Shown here: positions 1-5,877 of the stretch, in pieces | Numbering within the stretch: the stretch's first letter is position 1 | Layout of the letters: every line of letters starts with the position of its first letter | Assembly: GCA_943914555.1 (NCBI GenBank) | Contig: CALUCM010000013.1 | Coordinates: 1-39,768 of the forward strand | From: an uncultured Francisella sp. | Lineage (GTDB): Bacteria; Pseudomonadota; Gammaproteobacteria; Burkholderiales; Neisseriaceae | Direction: 5' to 3' | DNA: 39,768 nucleotides | Translations under genes and position numbers: made by a program | The notes under the pieces: generated by a model | Told to the model about the DNA's origin: nothing | What the model saw: the letters and a program-made list of their open reading frames with translations, nothing else | Database searches by the model: none

Positions 1-442
1 GATAGTCCAGACCACTTGCTACCACCTCCTGCGTATAATGACAAGTCACACCTTTCTTACAAGGATAATGCTGTTTCACCCAATCACTATGGCAAAAGTC
101 ATGAGCTTGTTTCTTAGTAATTGCTTTTGGCTTAGGAGATAGATCTGTGTCAGGACTTGAAGACGTTGATATTGCGCTGTCTGCATTAGCTTTAGATGCT
201 GATATAGAAGAAGAATCAGAATGCGGCTGTTGACGTTGAGCCTGGCTAGACTGAGTTGCTTTTTTACTTGCAGAGGATGTGCGATCATCACTTAATGAAT
301 CTTGGCTAGAAACAACAGAGGAGGCAAATACCTGACTTGATCCAGTGCTCTGCGACTTATGCTTTGATGCTTCTTGGCAAGCACTGAAAGCTCCTAATAC
401 CAAAATCCCTATGACTAGTGATAAACTAGCTCTTATTTTCAT
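1..442 (-). CDS. Putative lipoprotein, N-terminal part (runs off the window edge)
   Basis: An open frame begins with ATG at 442 and stays open for 147 codons to the window edge, so the C-terminus is missing. The N-terminus looks like a lipoprotein signal: MKIR, a hydrophobic stretch, then a cysteine near residue 22 in the context AFSAC. That is an imperfect lipobox, with Phe where Leu is usual. About 90 residues of Ser/Gln/Lys-rich low-complexity sequence follow, typical of a flexible linker outside the inner membrane. The sequence then turns more ordered, with three cysteines spaced C-x11-C-x5-C (in DFCHSDW, HYPCKK and VTCHYT). An AAAGGTG-like ribosome-binding site lies about 12 nt before the start. 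I do not recognise the family. The gene is transcribed away from the rest of the window, and its promoter must lie in the AT-rich region 443-1105. The reading frame and signal are visible; function is unknown. Confidence 0.55.
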   Translation of the reverse strand, partial: MKIRASLSLVIGILVLGAFSACQEASKHKSQSTGSSQVFASSVVSSQDSLSDDRTSSASKKATQSSQAQRQQPHSDSSSISASKANADSAISTSSSPDTDLSPKPKAITKKQAHDFCHSDWVKQHYPCKKGVTCHYTQEVVASGLDY

Positions 443-523
443 CTCTTGCCCACACCTTTAAGTTGAGCTACTTAAACATAAATGTGGCTACTCTACACCT
501 AGTACTTTTGATAGTAAATATCT

Positions 524-878
524 TTAATTAAATAAAATTAACTCTTGATCATAAAAATTAACTGCTATCATCTTAATGACTTGCTGCTTGAGTAATTAGC
601 TCAGCTGTTTCATCGCTAATATTTTGATAGACTATTTTGTGAAGCTAGCTATTTTTTAGCATATGTTCTTTAATTAAATTAGCTGTAAATTTGCTGAAAT
701 ATTTTATCTATGAAGAAATATATGTTTAAATCAAGTGATTGATTTAGTCTTATACTTTGCTATCTGTATTAATTAAGCGATATACAGGTTTTTTTATATT
801 CAACATAGGCCACCTTACTGATGTAAGGCTGTTACTAACGACGATAAGGGCACTGTATTTAATTAAGGAATTAATTAA
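524..878. repeat. Cluster of five TTAATTAA palindromes
   Basis: Exact copies of the 8-bp palindrome TTAATTAA lie at 524-531, 670-677, 769-776, 859-866 and 871-878. The last two are 4 bp apart. Several share flanking bases, such as CTTTAATTAAAT at the first two. Five in about 350 bp is well above chance even for AT-rich DNA. The role is unknown; a protein-binding site or simple AT-rich drift are both possible. Confidence 0.45.
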
Positions 879-1032
879 AGTAGGAGTAGGTAGTATAGAT
901 TGATTAGGTATATCAGTAGCAAAAAAACTTAAAGATTTTGTAGAGTGTAGAGTAATGTGGCAAAAACACTGACTGATATTTTCCACTAAAGGTATAATTA
1001 ACAACAGGATAAAATAAAACCCCCGTGTTTCT

Positions 1033-1081
1033 TGCTCTTAATATAGTGTAACAGCTGTCGTTGATATACTACTTAAGAGCA
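1033..1081. promoter_or_regulatory. Nested inverted repeat and -10-like box before the ABC ATPase gene
   Basis: A perfect 9-bp inverted repeat, TGCTCTTAA (1033-1041) and TTAAGAGCA (1073-1081), encloses the 8-bp palindrome ACAGCTGT (1051-1058). A TATACT box (1065-1070) fits a sigma70 -10 element for the gene starting at 1106. No good -35 is visible at the right distance. The arrangement resembles an operator over a promoter, but no regulator is known. Confidence 0.35.
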
Positions 1082-1105
1082 TCATTTTGAGATTGATGAA
1101 TATAC

Positions 1106-1918
1106 ATGTCTAATAATTTATTACAAGTGACTGATTTATCAGTCCATTATCCTTTGAAGCGTCAAAATCGCTGGTTTTTTAAAAAAGACTGTTTTAAAGC
1201 GGTCGATAATGTTTCTCTGAGTATCGCAGAGGGTGAAAGCGTTGCTTTGATCGGAGAGTCTGGCTGCGGTAAATCTACTTTAGCACGGGCGATTATTGGT
1301 TTAGAGGCTAGTGTTGGTTCTATTTGGTGGAACCAAAAAGAACTTAATAAATTGCCAGTAAGTGCAAGGCGTGAAGCAAGAAAAAACATGCAGATGATTT
1401 TTCAGGATCCTTTCTCTTCTTTAGATCCTCGTATGACTTTGGGTAGTATTGTGGCAGAGCCTCTTAAAAGCCATGTACCGCATTTGTCACGTCAGGAACG
1501 CTTAACTCAAGTAAAGCATATAATGTCCCAAGTGGGCTTGGTTCCATATATGGTCAATCGATATCCGCATGAACTTTCTGGTGGACAGTGTCAGCGCGTT
1601 GCCATGGCACGTGCTTTGATCGTCAACCCCAAATTATTAATATGTGACGAACCTACCACCGCTTTAGATATGACAATTCAAGCTCAAGTTATTGATTTAT
1701 TAAAGAAAATAAGAAAAAAGGAAAACATGAGTATTCTATTAATTACTCATGATTTCCGTACACTAGCTGGTTTATGTGACCGAACAATGGTGATGAAACA
1801 AGGGCGTATTGTTGAACAAGGAAAAACTGCGGACTTATTAAGTCAACCACAAACTGATTATAGTAAAACTTTGCTGGCATCTATCCCTTTATTGCCGACA
1901 GATCAGCAAGGATTTTAG
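1106..1918 (+). CDS. Oligopeptide/dipeptide-type ABC transporter ATP-binding protein (DppF/OppF family)
   Basis: This is the ATP-hydrolysing subunit of a peptide-type ABC importer, acting at the cytoplasmic face of the inner membrane. The 270 residues contain Walker A GESGCGKST (50-58), Q-loop FQDP (99-102), signature LSGGQCQR (157-164), Walker B with DEPTTALD (to residue 188) and the H-loop His (about 215). The stretch FQDPFSSLDPRMT and the C-terminal tail are typical of DppF/OppF. DppF normally pairs with a second ATPase (DppD), two permeases and a binding protein. None is nearby, so partners must be encoded elsewhere or the gene is an orphan. The ribosome-binding site is weak. The stop is 2 nt from the next start, so it heads an apparent operon with the heptose enzyme, argC and erpA. 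The family is certain; the substrate is not. Confidence 0.88.
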   Translation: MSNNLLQVTDLSVHYPLKRQNRWFFKKDCFKAVDNVSLSIAEGESVALIGESGCGKSTLARAIIGLEASVGSIWWNQKELNKLPVSARREARKNMQMIFQDPFSSLDPRMTLGSIVAEPLKSHVPHLSRQERLTQVKHIMSQVGLVPYMVNRYPHELSGGQCQRVAMARALIVNPKLLICDEPTTALDMTIQAQVIDLLKKIRKKENMSILLITHDFRTLAGLCDRTMVMKQGRIVEQGKTADLLSQPQTDYSKTLLASIPLLPTDQQGF

Positions 1919-1920
1919 CA

Positions 1921-2409
1921 ATGAGGGAGAGAATATATTTTGAAGATAAAATTTGTACACCGCAGACATTGTTAACACGGTTAAGAGCTCTTGCTCGGCC
2001 CTTAGTGTTTACCAATGGTTGTTTTGATATTTTGCACCGTGGTCATGTGACCTATTTAGCACAAGCAAAAGCCAAGGGAAAAAGTTTGTTAGTGGCTGTT
2101 AATAGTGATGATTCGGTCAAACAGCAAAACAAAGGTAGAGAAAGACCTCTAAATACTTTGTTTAATCGTATGGCTGTATTGGCAGCTTTGCATAGTGTCG
2201 ATTTGGTTACTTGGTTTGATGAACAAACACCTTTACAATTAATATCTCTGGTTAAACCAGATGTATTGGTTAAAGGAGGAGATTGGTCATTAGATAAAAT
2301 TGTGGGTAGTAAAGAAGTATTAGCTAGAGGCGGGGCAGTCTATTCCATACCTTTTATTTATCATACTTCTACTACAGGGCTTGTAGAAAAGATCAAGATG
2401 GAGAATTAA
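1921..2409 (+). CDS. rfaE2: D-glycero-beta-D-manno-heptose 1-phosphate adenylyltransferase (HldE C-terminal domain as a separate protein)
   Basis: The enzyme joins AMP to heptose-1-phosphate, giving ADP-heptose for the lipopolysaccharide inner core. At 162 residues it is the nucleotidyltransferase half only. In enterics this domain is fused behind a kinase in HldE, whereas betaproteobacteria commonly have separate proteins. Visible marks are FTNGCFDILHRGH (30-42) with the HxGH nucleotide-binding motif at 39-42, then AVNSDDSV, the RPLN segment, and KPDVLVKGGDW further on. Translation starts 2 nt after the ABC ATPase stop, with AAGGA inside the end of that gene, so the two are probably co-translated. 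The stop TAA shares its last base with an ATG that leads towards argC. The neighbours do not otherwise concern LPS. Confidence 0.92.
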   Translation: MRERIYFEDKICTPQTLLTRLRALARPLVFTNGCFDILHRGHVTYLAQAKAKGKSLLVAVNSDDSVKQQNKGRERPLNTLFNRMAVLAALHSVDLVTWFDEQTPLQLISLVKPDVLVKGGDWSLDKIVGSKEVLARGGAVYSIPFIYHTSTTGLVEKIKMEN

Positions 2410-2438
2410 TGTCCGCTATTTTATGTATACTAATATGA
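2409..2438 (+). promoter_or_regulatory. Nine-codon coupling ORF between rfaE2 and argC
   Basis: The rfaE2 stop overlaps an ATG (TAATG, 2409). This opens a nine-codon frame, MSAILCILI, whose TGA (2436-2438) overlaps the argC ATG at 2435 as ATGA. No Shine-Dalgarno sequence precedes argC, so ribosomes may be passed along by two successive stop-start overlaps. This is inferred from sequence only. Confidence 0.3.
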
Positions 2439-3475
2439 GCAAGAAAATTAAGGCCAGTATTGTTGGTGCTAATGGTTATACGGGGGCAGAGTTACTGCGG
2501 TTACTGGCTCATCATCCATATGTTGATGTATTGTATGCAACTAGTCGGCAAGAAAAAGGGCGCTTAGTCAAAAAAGTATTGCCGCATTTAATGAGCTATC
2601 CTGAACTTTGTTTTAGTGATCCAAAACTCAACAAGTTGTTTTCCAGTGATGTGGTTTTTTTTGCCACACCTCATGGTGTTTCAATGAGAAATATTCCAGC
2701 TTTGCTTGAACAGGGGGTGAAAGTAATTGATCTTTCTGCTGATTTCCGTATGCAAGATACCGTTTTATGGGAACAATGGTATAAGCAGCCTCATGAAGCT
2801 ACTGCTTATGTCAAAGAAGCAGTATATGGTTTGGCAGAGTTAAATCGAGAACGGATCAAACAAGCTCGCTTAGTTGCTTGTCCTGGGTGTTACGCCACAG
2901 CAGTTTTGCTGGGGCTTTTACCCTTGTTAGAAAACAAAGTCTTAGCTCAGAGAATGCCAATCATTGCTGATTGTAAATCTGGTATTTCGGGTGCAGGTAA
3001 AAATGCTAAAATTGACCATTTGTTTACTGAAATTACAGAAAATTTTCAAGCCTATGGTTTACAAGGTCATCGACATCAGCCAGAAATTGAGCAAATAATG
3101 TTTGGGGTAGATAATAGCAGCCAATATACTTTAATTTTTGTACCCCAGCTTCTACCGATAGCGCGAGGTATGCAGGCTAATCTTTATGTTACTTTAGAGG
3201 AAGAAATTGATTTACGAGCAGTTATGGCAGATTATTATGAACAAGCAGATTTTGTGACAGTGCTGTCTACAGGGATAGTTGCTCAAACTAAGCAGGTGCG
3301 AGGTACCAATCATTGTTTGTTATCTGTTTTCCCACTTGGCAATCGTCACTATTTACTAATTTCTGTTATTGATAATTTAGTCAAGGGAGCCGCAGGTCAA
3401 GCAGTACAGAATATGAATATTTTATTTGGTTTCGATGAGCAATGTGGCTTACAAAATATTCCTGTATGGCCTTAG
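2435..3475 (+). CDS. argC: N-acetyl-gamma-glutamyl-phosphate reductase
   Basis: ArgC carries out the NADPH-dependent reduction of N-acetylglutamyl-phosphate to the semialdehyde, the third step of arginine (ornithine) synthesis, in the cytosol. The N-terminal nucleotide-binding motif is visible in KASIVGANGYTGAELLRLL, and the catalytic cysteine sits in VACPGCYATA. The segment KSGISGAGKNA and the HRHQPEIEQ stretch are further family marks. From ATG 2435 the protein is 346 residues, normal for the family. An in-frame ATG at 2423 would add MYTN. I prefer 2435 because homologues begin just before the KIKxxIVG strand and because this ATG overlaps the stop of the small frame before it. No other arg genes are nearby. 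It lies between rfaE2 and erpA in the same direction. Confidence 0.95.
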   Translation: MSKKIKASIVGANGYTGAELLRLLAHHPYVDVLYATSRQEKGRLVKKVLPHLMSYPELCFSDPKLNKLFSSDVVFFATPHGVSMRNIPALLEQGVKVIDLSADFRMQDTVLWEQWYKQPHEATAYVKEAVYGLAELNRERIKQARLVACPGCYATAVLLGLLPLLENKVLAQRMPIIADCKSGISGAGKNAKIDHLFTEITENFQAYGLQGHRHQPEIEQIMFGVDNSSQYTLIFVPQLLPIARGMQANLYVTLEEEIDLRAVMADYYEQADFVTVLSTGIVAQTKQVRGTNHCLLSVFPLGNRHYLLISVIDNLVKGAAGQAVQNMNILFGFDEQCGLQNIPVWP

Positions 3476-3512
3476 GTCATAGAAAAATTATGAAATAAAT
3501 AACAAGGAGGTA

Positions 3513-3881
3513 ATGATGCAAAAAAATCAATCTGATTTTGTACCAAGTGCACAAGAACCTATTTTATTTACTGATAATTGCTGTGCTAAGGTTCAAGAAC
3601 TGGTGGCAGAAGAAAATAATCCTAATTTAAAGCTTCGGGTATTTATCCAAGGGGGAGGGTGCTCTGGTTTTCAATATGGTTTTACTTTTGATGAAGTTGC
3701 TAATGATGATGATATTGAGCTGGTTCATTCCGGATTAACCTTTTTAATTGATCCAATTAGCTATCAATATCTGATTGGTGCGACTATTGATTATAAGGAA
3801 AGTTTGTATGGTTCGCAGTTTGTGATTACCAATCCTAATGCAATCACAACTTGTGGCTGTGGCTCATCTTTTGCGATATAG
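3513..3881 (+). CDS. erpA: Iron-sulfur cluster insertion protein ErpA (A-type carrier)
   Basis: ErpA receives Fe-S clusters from the Isc machinery and delivers them to target enzymes. The three ligand cysteines are in GGGCSGFQYGF and in the C-terminal CGCGSSF. The IQGGGCSGFQYGFTFDE segment separates ErpA from IscA, and a distinct IscA is also present at 26515-26841. The 122 residues fit the family. A very strong ribosome-binding site AAGGAGG (3504-3510) is followed by two adjacent ATGs at 3513 and 3516. The second has the better spacing (5 nt from AGGAGG), so the protein may start at MQKNQSD. A 37-nt gap separates it from argC; it is probably in the same transcript but independently well translated. 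Confidence 0.95.
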   Translation: MMQKNQSDFVPSAQEPILFTDNCCAKVQELVAEENNPNLKLRVFIQGGGCSGFQYGFTFDEVANDDDIELVHSGLTFLIDPISYQYLIGATIDYKESLYGSQFVITNPNAITTCGCGSSFAI

Positions 3882-4029
3882 AATTAATTAGTTAACTAAG
3901 TTGGGTGATTGAACATAGTTTATATTCTATTGACAAAACTATTGTTTAAGAGAGTTTATTGAATTATTTAAAAGTTATGCTTCCCTAAAGTAAAGTATTT
4001 GCATCACGTCACGTGTAGAAGTTGTTTTT

Positions 4030-4059
4030 TTATGAATAATCGATAACTATAACTATAAT
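4030..4059 (+). promoter_or_regulatory. Probable trpE promoter
   Basis: A perfect TATAAT (4054-4059) lies 43 nt before the trpE start. The best -35 candidate is TTATGA (4030-4035, 18-bp spacer), which is weak. The 221-bp gap 3882-4102 also contains the short CACGTCACGTG motif near 4009-4019 but no coding frame. Confidence 0.45.
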
Positions 4060-4086
4060 GTAGGAGACAGTATTAAGGATTTCTTA

Positions 4087-4125
4087 ATGAAGCAATTAAT
4101 TCATGATGAATCAAACTACTTTTAA
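4087..4125 (+). promoter_or_regulatory. Twelve-codon leader ORF overlapping the trpE start
   Basis: ATG 4087 is preceded by AAGGA with 7-nt spacing, a better ribosome-binding site than trpE itself has. It opens a frame encoding MKQLIHDESNYF that ends with TAA at 4123-4125, inside trpE and in another frame. It contains Tyr-Phe but no Trp, and I see no terminator hairpin, so it is not a classical trp attenuator. It may couple translation to trpE. Confidence 0.3.
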
Positions 4126-5578
4126 CACATTAAAAGCACAAGGGTATAGCTATATTCCTTTGGTATTTGAATTATTGGCAGATTTTGATACGCCACTTTC
4201 GCTTTATCTGAAGCTAGCTAATGCTCCCTTAAGTTACTTGCTTGAATCAGCCGTGCATGAAGAGCGATTTGGACGTTATTCGTTTATTGGTCTTCCTTGT
4301 GATAGCTATCTCACTGTCCGAGATGAAGTGATTAAGATATATGAAGGGCATCGTTGCATACAGCAACATCGTGGTAATGCTCTGAATTTTATTGATTCTT
4401 TTTTCGAAAGTTTTAAAATCCCAGAAATACCTGGATTTGAGTGTTTTAGTGGTGGATTAGTCGGATACTTAGGATATGAAACGATTCGCTATATTGAAGA
4501 ACGTTTAACACCTAATATTCAAGCTATTGGCTTGGACATTCCTGATATTTTCTTGCTGGTTTCTAAAGAAGTTGTGATTGTTGATAATTTTGCTGGTAAG
4601 CTCTATTTGGTCATTTATGCAAAAAGTGATGATGTAAATGCTTATGCAAAAGCTAAAGATAAACTAAATAAAATACGTCAACAGTTGCGTCAGCCACTTA
4701 ATATCCCTTTATCGCTTGGCTTAGTTAAAAGTGGATGGGAATATGAAGTTTCTGAAGATATATTTAAAGAAGGGGTCAAACGTATTGTTGATTATATTCG
4801 TGCTGGTGACTGCATGCAAGTGGTTTTATCCAGAAAAATTTTTTATGATTACAAAACTGAGCCAATCAGTCTTTACCGTGCACTGCGCACTATAAATCCT
4901 TCTCCTTTTCTCATTTTTTATCATTTTAGAGATTTTGTGGTGGTGGGATCTTCTCCAGAGGTGCTGCTTAGAAAAGTAAAAGAGCGCTTGATTGTTCGGC
5001 CCTTAGCAGGAACTAGAAAGCGAGGCATCGATGCGCAGGAAGACCTTCTGTATGCCCAAGAGCTATTATCTGATGAAAAAGAACGCGCGGAACACACTAT
5101 GTTAATTGATTTAGGAAGAAATGATTTGGGGCGCGTAAGTAAGCCTGGTACTGTAAAAATAACGCGCAAAATGGCAATAGAACGCTATTCACATGTCATG
5201 CATATTGTTTCAGAGGTGGAAAGTGAGATACGCCCAGAAGTTTCTCCTATGCAAGCTTTTGCTGCGGTTTTCCCCGCTGGTACTCTTTCTGGCGCTCCTA
5301 AAATACGAGCCATGGAAATTTTGCAAGAGTTAGAACCATCCCGAAGAGGGGTATATGGAGGTGCCTTAGGGTATCTTAGTTTTTCAGGGGATATGGATTG
5401 GGCAATTGGTATCCGCACTGCGGTTATTAAAGATCAAAAAGCAGTAATTCAGGTGGGAGCAGGGATAGTTGCTGATTCTCATCCAAAAACTGAGTTAGAA
5501 GAAACCACTAATAAGGCTATGGCACTGATTAAGGCACTCAAACTAGTGGAGCATGGGTTAGATGGCGAAATTGATTAA
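4103..5578 (+). CDS. trpE: Anthranilate synthase component I
   Basis: TrpE makes anthranilate from chorismate, the first committed step of tryptophan synthesis, with the TrpG glutaminase as partner. The 491 residues show the tryptophan-feedback motif LLES (46-49) followed by RYSFIG, FSGGLVGYLGYE, then the chorismate-binding core: GDCMQVVLSRK, SSPEVLLR, RPLAGTRKRG, AEHTMLIDLGRNDLGRVS, FPAGTLSGAPKIRAMEI and VGAGIVADS. It is complete and looks fully functional, including feedback control. ATG 4103 and ATG 4106 are both possible, because an in-frame TAA lies just upstream at 4097-4099. No Shine-Dalgarno sequence is in place; see the overlapping leader frame at 4087. The usual followers trpG and trpD are absent. 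The only other trp gene in the window is trpC at 29816-30625. Confidence 0.97.
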   Translation: MMNQTTFNTLKAQGYSYIPLVFELLADFDTPLSLYLKLANAPLSYLLESAVHEERFGRYSFIGLPCDSYLTVRDEVIKIYEGHRCIQQHRGNALNFIDSFFESFKIPEIPGFECFSGGLVGYLGYETIRYIEERLTPNIQAIGLDIPDIFLLVSKEVVIVDNFAGKLYLVIYAKSDDVNAYAKAKDKLNKIRQQLRQPLNIPLSLGLVKSGWEYEVSEDIFKEGVKRIVDYIRAGDCMQVVLSRKIFYDYKTEPISLYRALRTINPSPFLIFYHFRDFVVVGSSPEVLLRKVKERLIVRPLAGTRKRGIDAQEDLLYAQELLSDEKERAEHTMLIDLGRNDLGRVSKPGTVKITRKMAIERYSHVMHIVSEVESEIRPEVSPMQAFAAVFPAGTLSGAPKIRAMEILQELEPSRRGVYGGALGYLSFSGDMDWAIGIRTAVIKDQKAVIQVGAGIVADSHPKTELEETTNKAMALIKALKLVEHGLDGEID

Positions 5579-5637
5579 GCAGTATCATTAGACTAGTCAC
5601 GATTCTTGCAGTATTTCAAAAAAAATCCACTATATTT

Positions 5638-5796
5638 ATGCAAGTTACGCGTTTTTTAAAAGGCCAGTTTCATCTCAATTGTGTGATGGAATTATGGAAA
5701 AACTTTACTAAGAAAGTAGGGCGCGCGGCCTTGTATCGATTAAAGTCATTGCTGGTTGTGTTTTGCTTAAAAGCTTGTTTGGTATGTTGGAGATGA
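5638..5796 (+). CDS. Possible small protein of 52 residues (doubtful)
   Basis: Within the 299-bp gap between trpE and msbA, ATG 5638 opens a 52-codon frame ending TGA at 5794-5796. An in-frame ATG at 5686 would give 36 residues. The product is basic (WKNFTKKVGRAALYRLK) and then hydrophobic, with three cysteines in a short C-terminal segment VVFCLKACLVCWR. No ribosome-binding site is visible at either start. I do not recognise it. It may be chance or the remnant of a gene. Confidence 0.2.
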   Translation: MQVTRFLKGQFHLNCVMELWKNFTKKVGRAALYRLKSLLVVFCLKACLVCWR

Positions 5797-5863
5797 TCGG
5801 TAAATCGAGCAAAGATGAAAGATTGTTTAAGTGAAAAGCCTACGTATATTGATATCCTTAGAC

Positions 5864-5877
5864 TATAATAGGCCTCT
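5864..5877 (+). promoter_or_regulatory. -10 element 8 nt before msbA (possible leaderless start)
   Basis: A perfect TATAAT (5864-5869) ends only 8 nt before the msbA ATG at 5878, and no Shine-Dalgarno sequence precedes that ATG. A transcript from this box would begin at or next to the start codon. The -35 at 17 bp (TACGTA, 5841-5846) is poor, so the box could also be chance. Confidence 0.35.

Larger units (their letters stand above)
443..1105. other. Gene-free AT-rich divergent intergenic region
   Basis: This 663-bp stretch separates the leftward lipoprotein gene from the rightward ABC ATPase gene. I find no convincing coding frame, tRNA or transposon end. It contains five TTAATTAA palindromes (524-878), a short hairpin CCTTAC-TGAT-GTAAGG near 812-827 without a T-run, a direct repeat of AAAATTAACT near 535-562, and an inverted repeat next to the ABC gene. 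It could be a regulatory region or the remains of a lost gene. Confidence 0.5.

Noticed and set aside
590..625. tRNA D-arm-like string AGCTCAGCTG
   Set aside because: No acceptor stem, anticodon arm or T-arm can be formed around it.
750..1004. 84-codon minus-strand frame in the intergenic region
   Set aside because: No ribosome-binding site, composition unlike a real protein, and it runs across the TTAATTAA repeats; not recognised as any family.
4060..4102. Tryptophan attenuator before trpE
   Set aside because: The leader frame has no Trp codon and I see no terminator/antiterminator hairpins.
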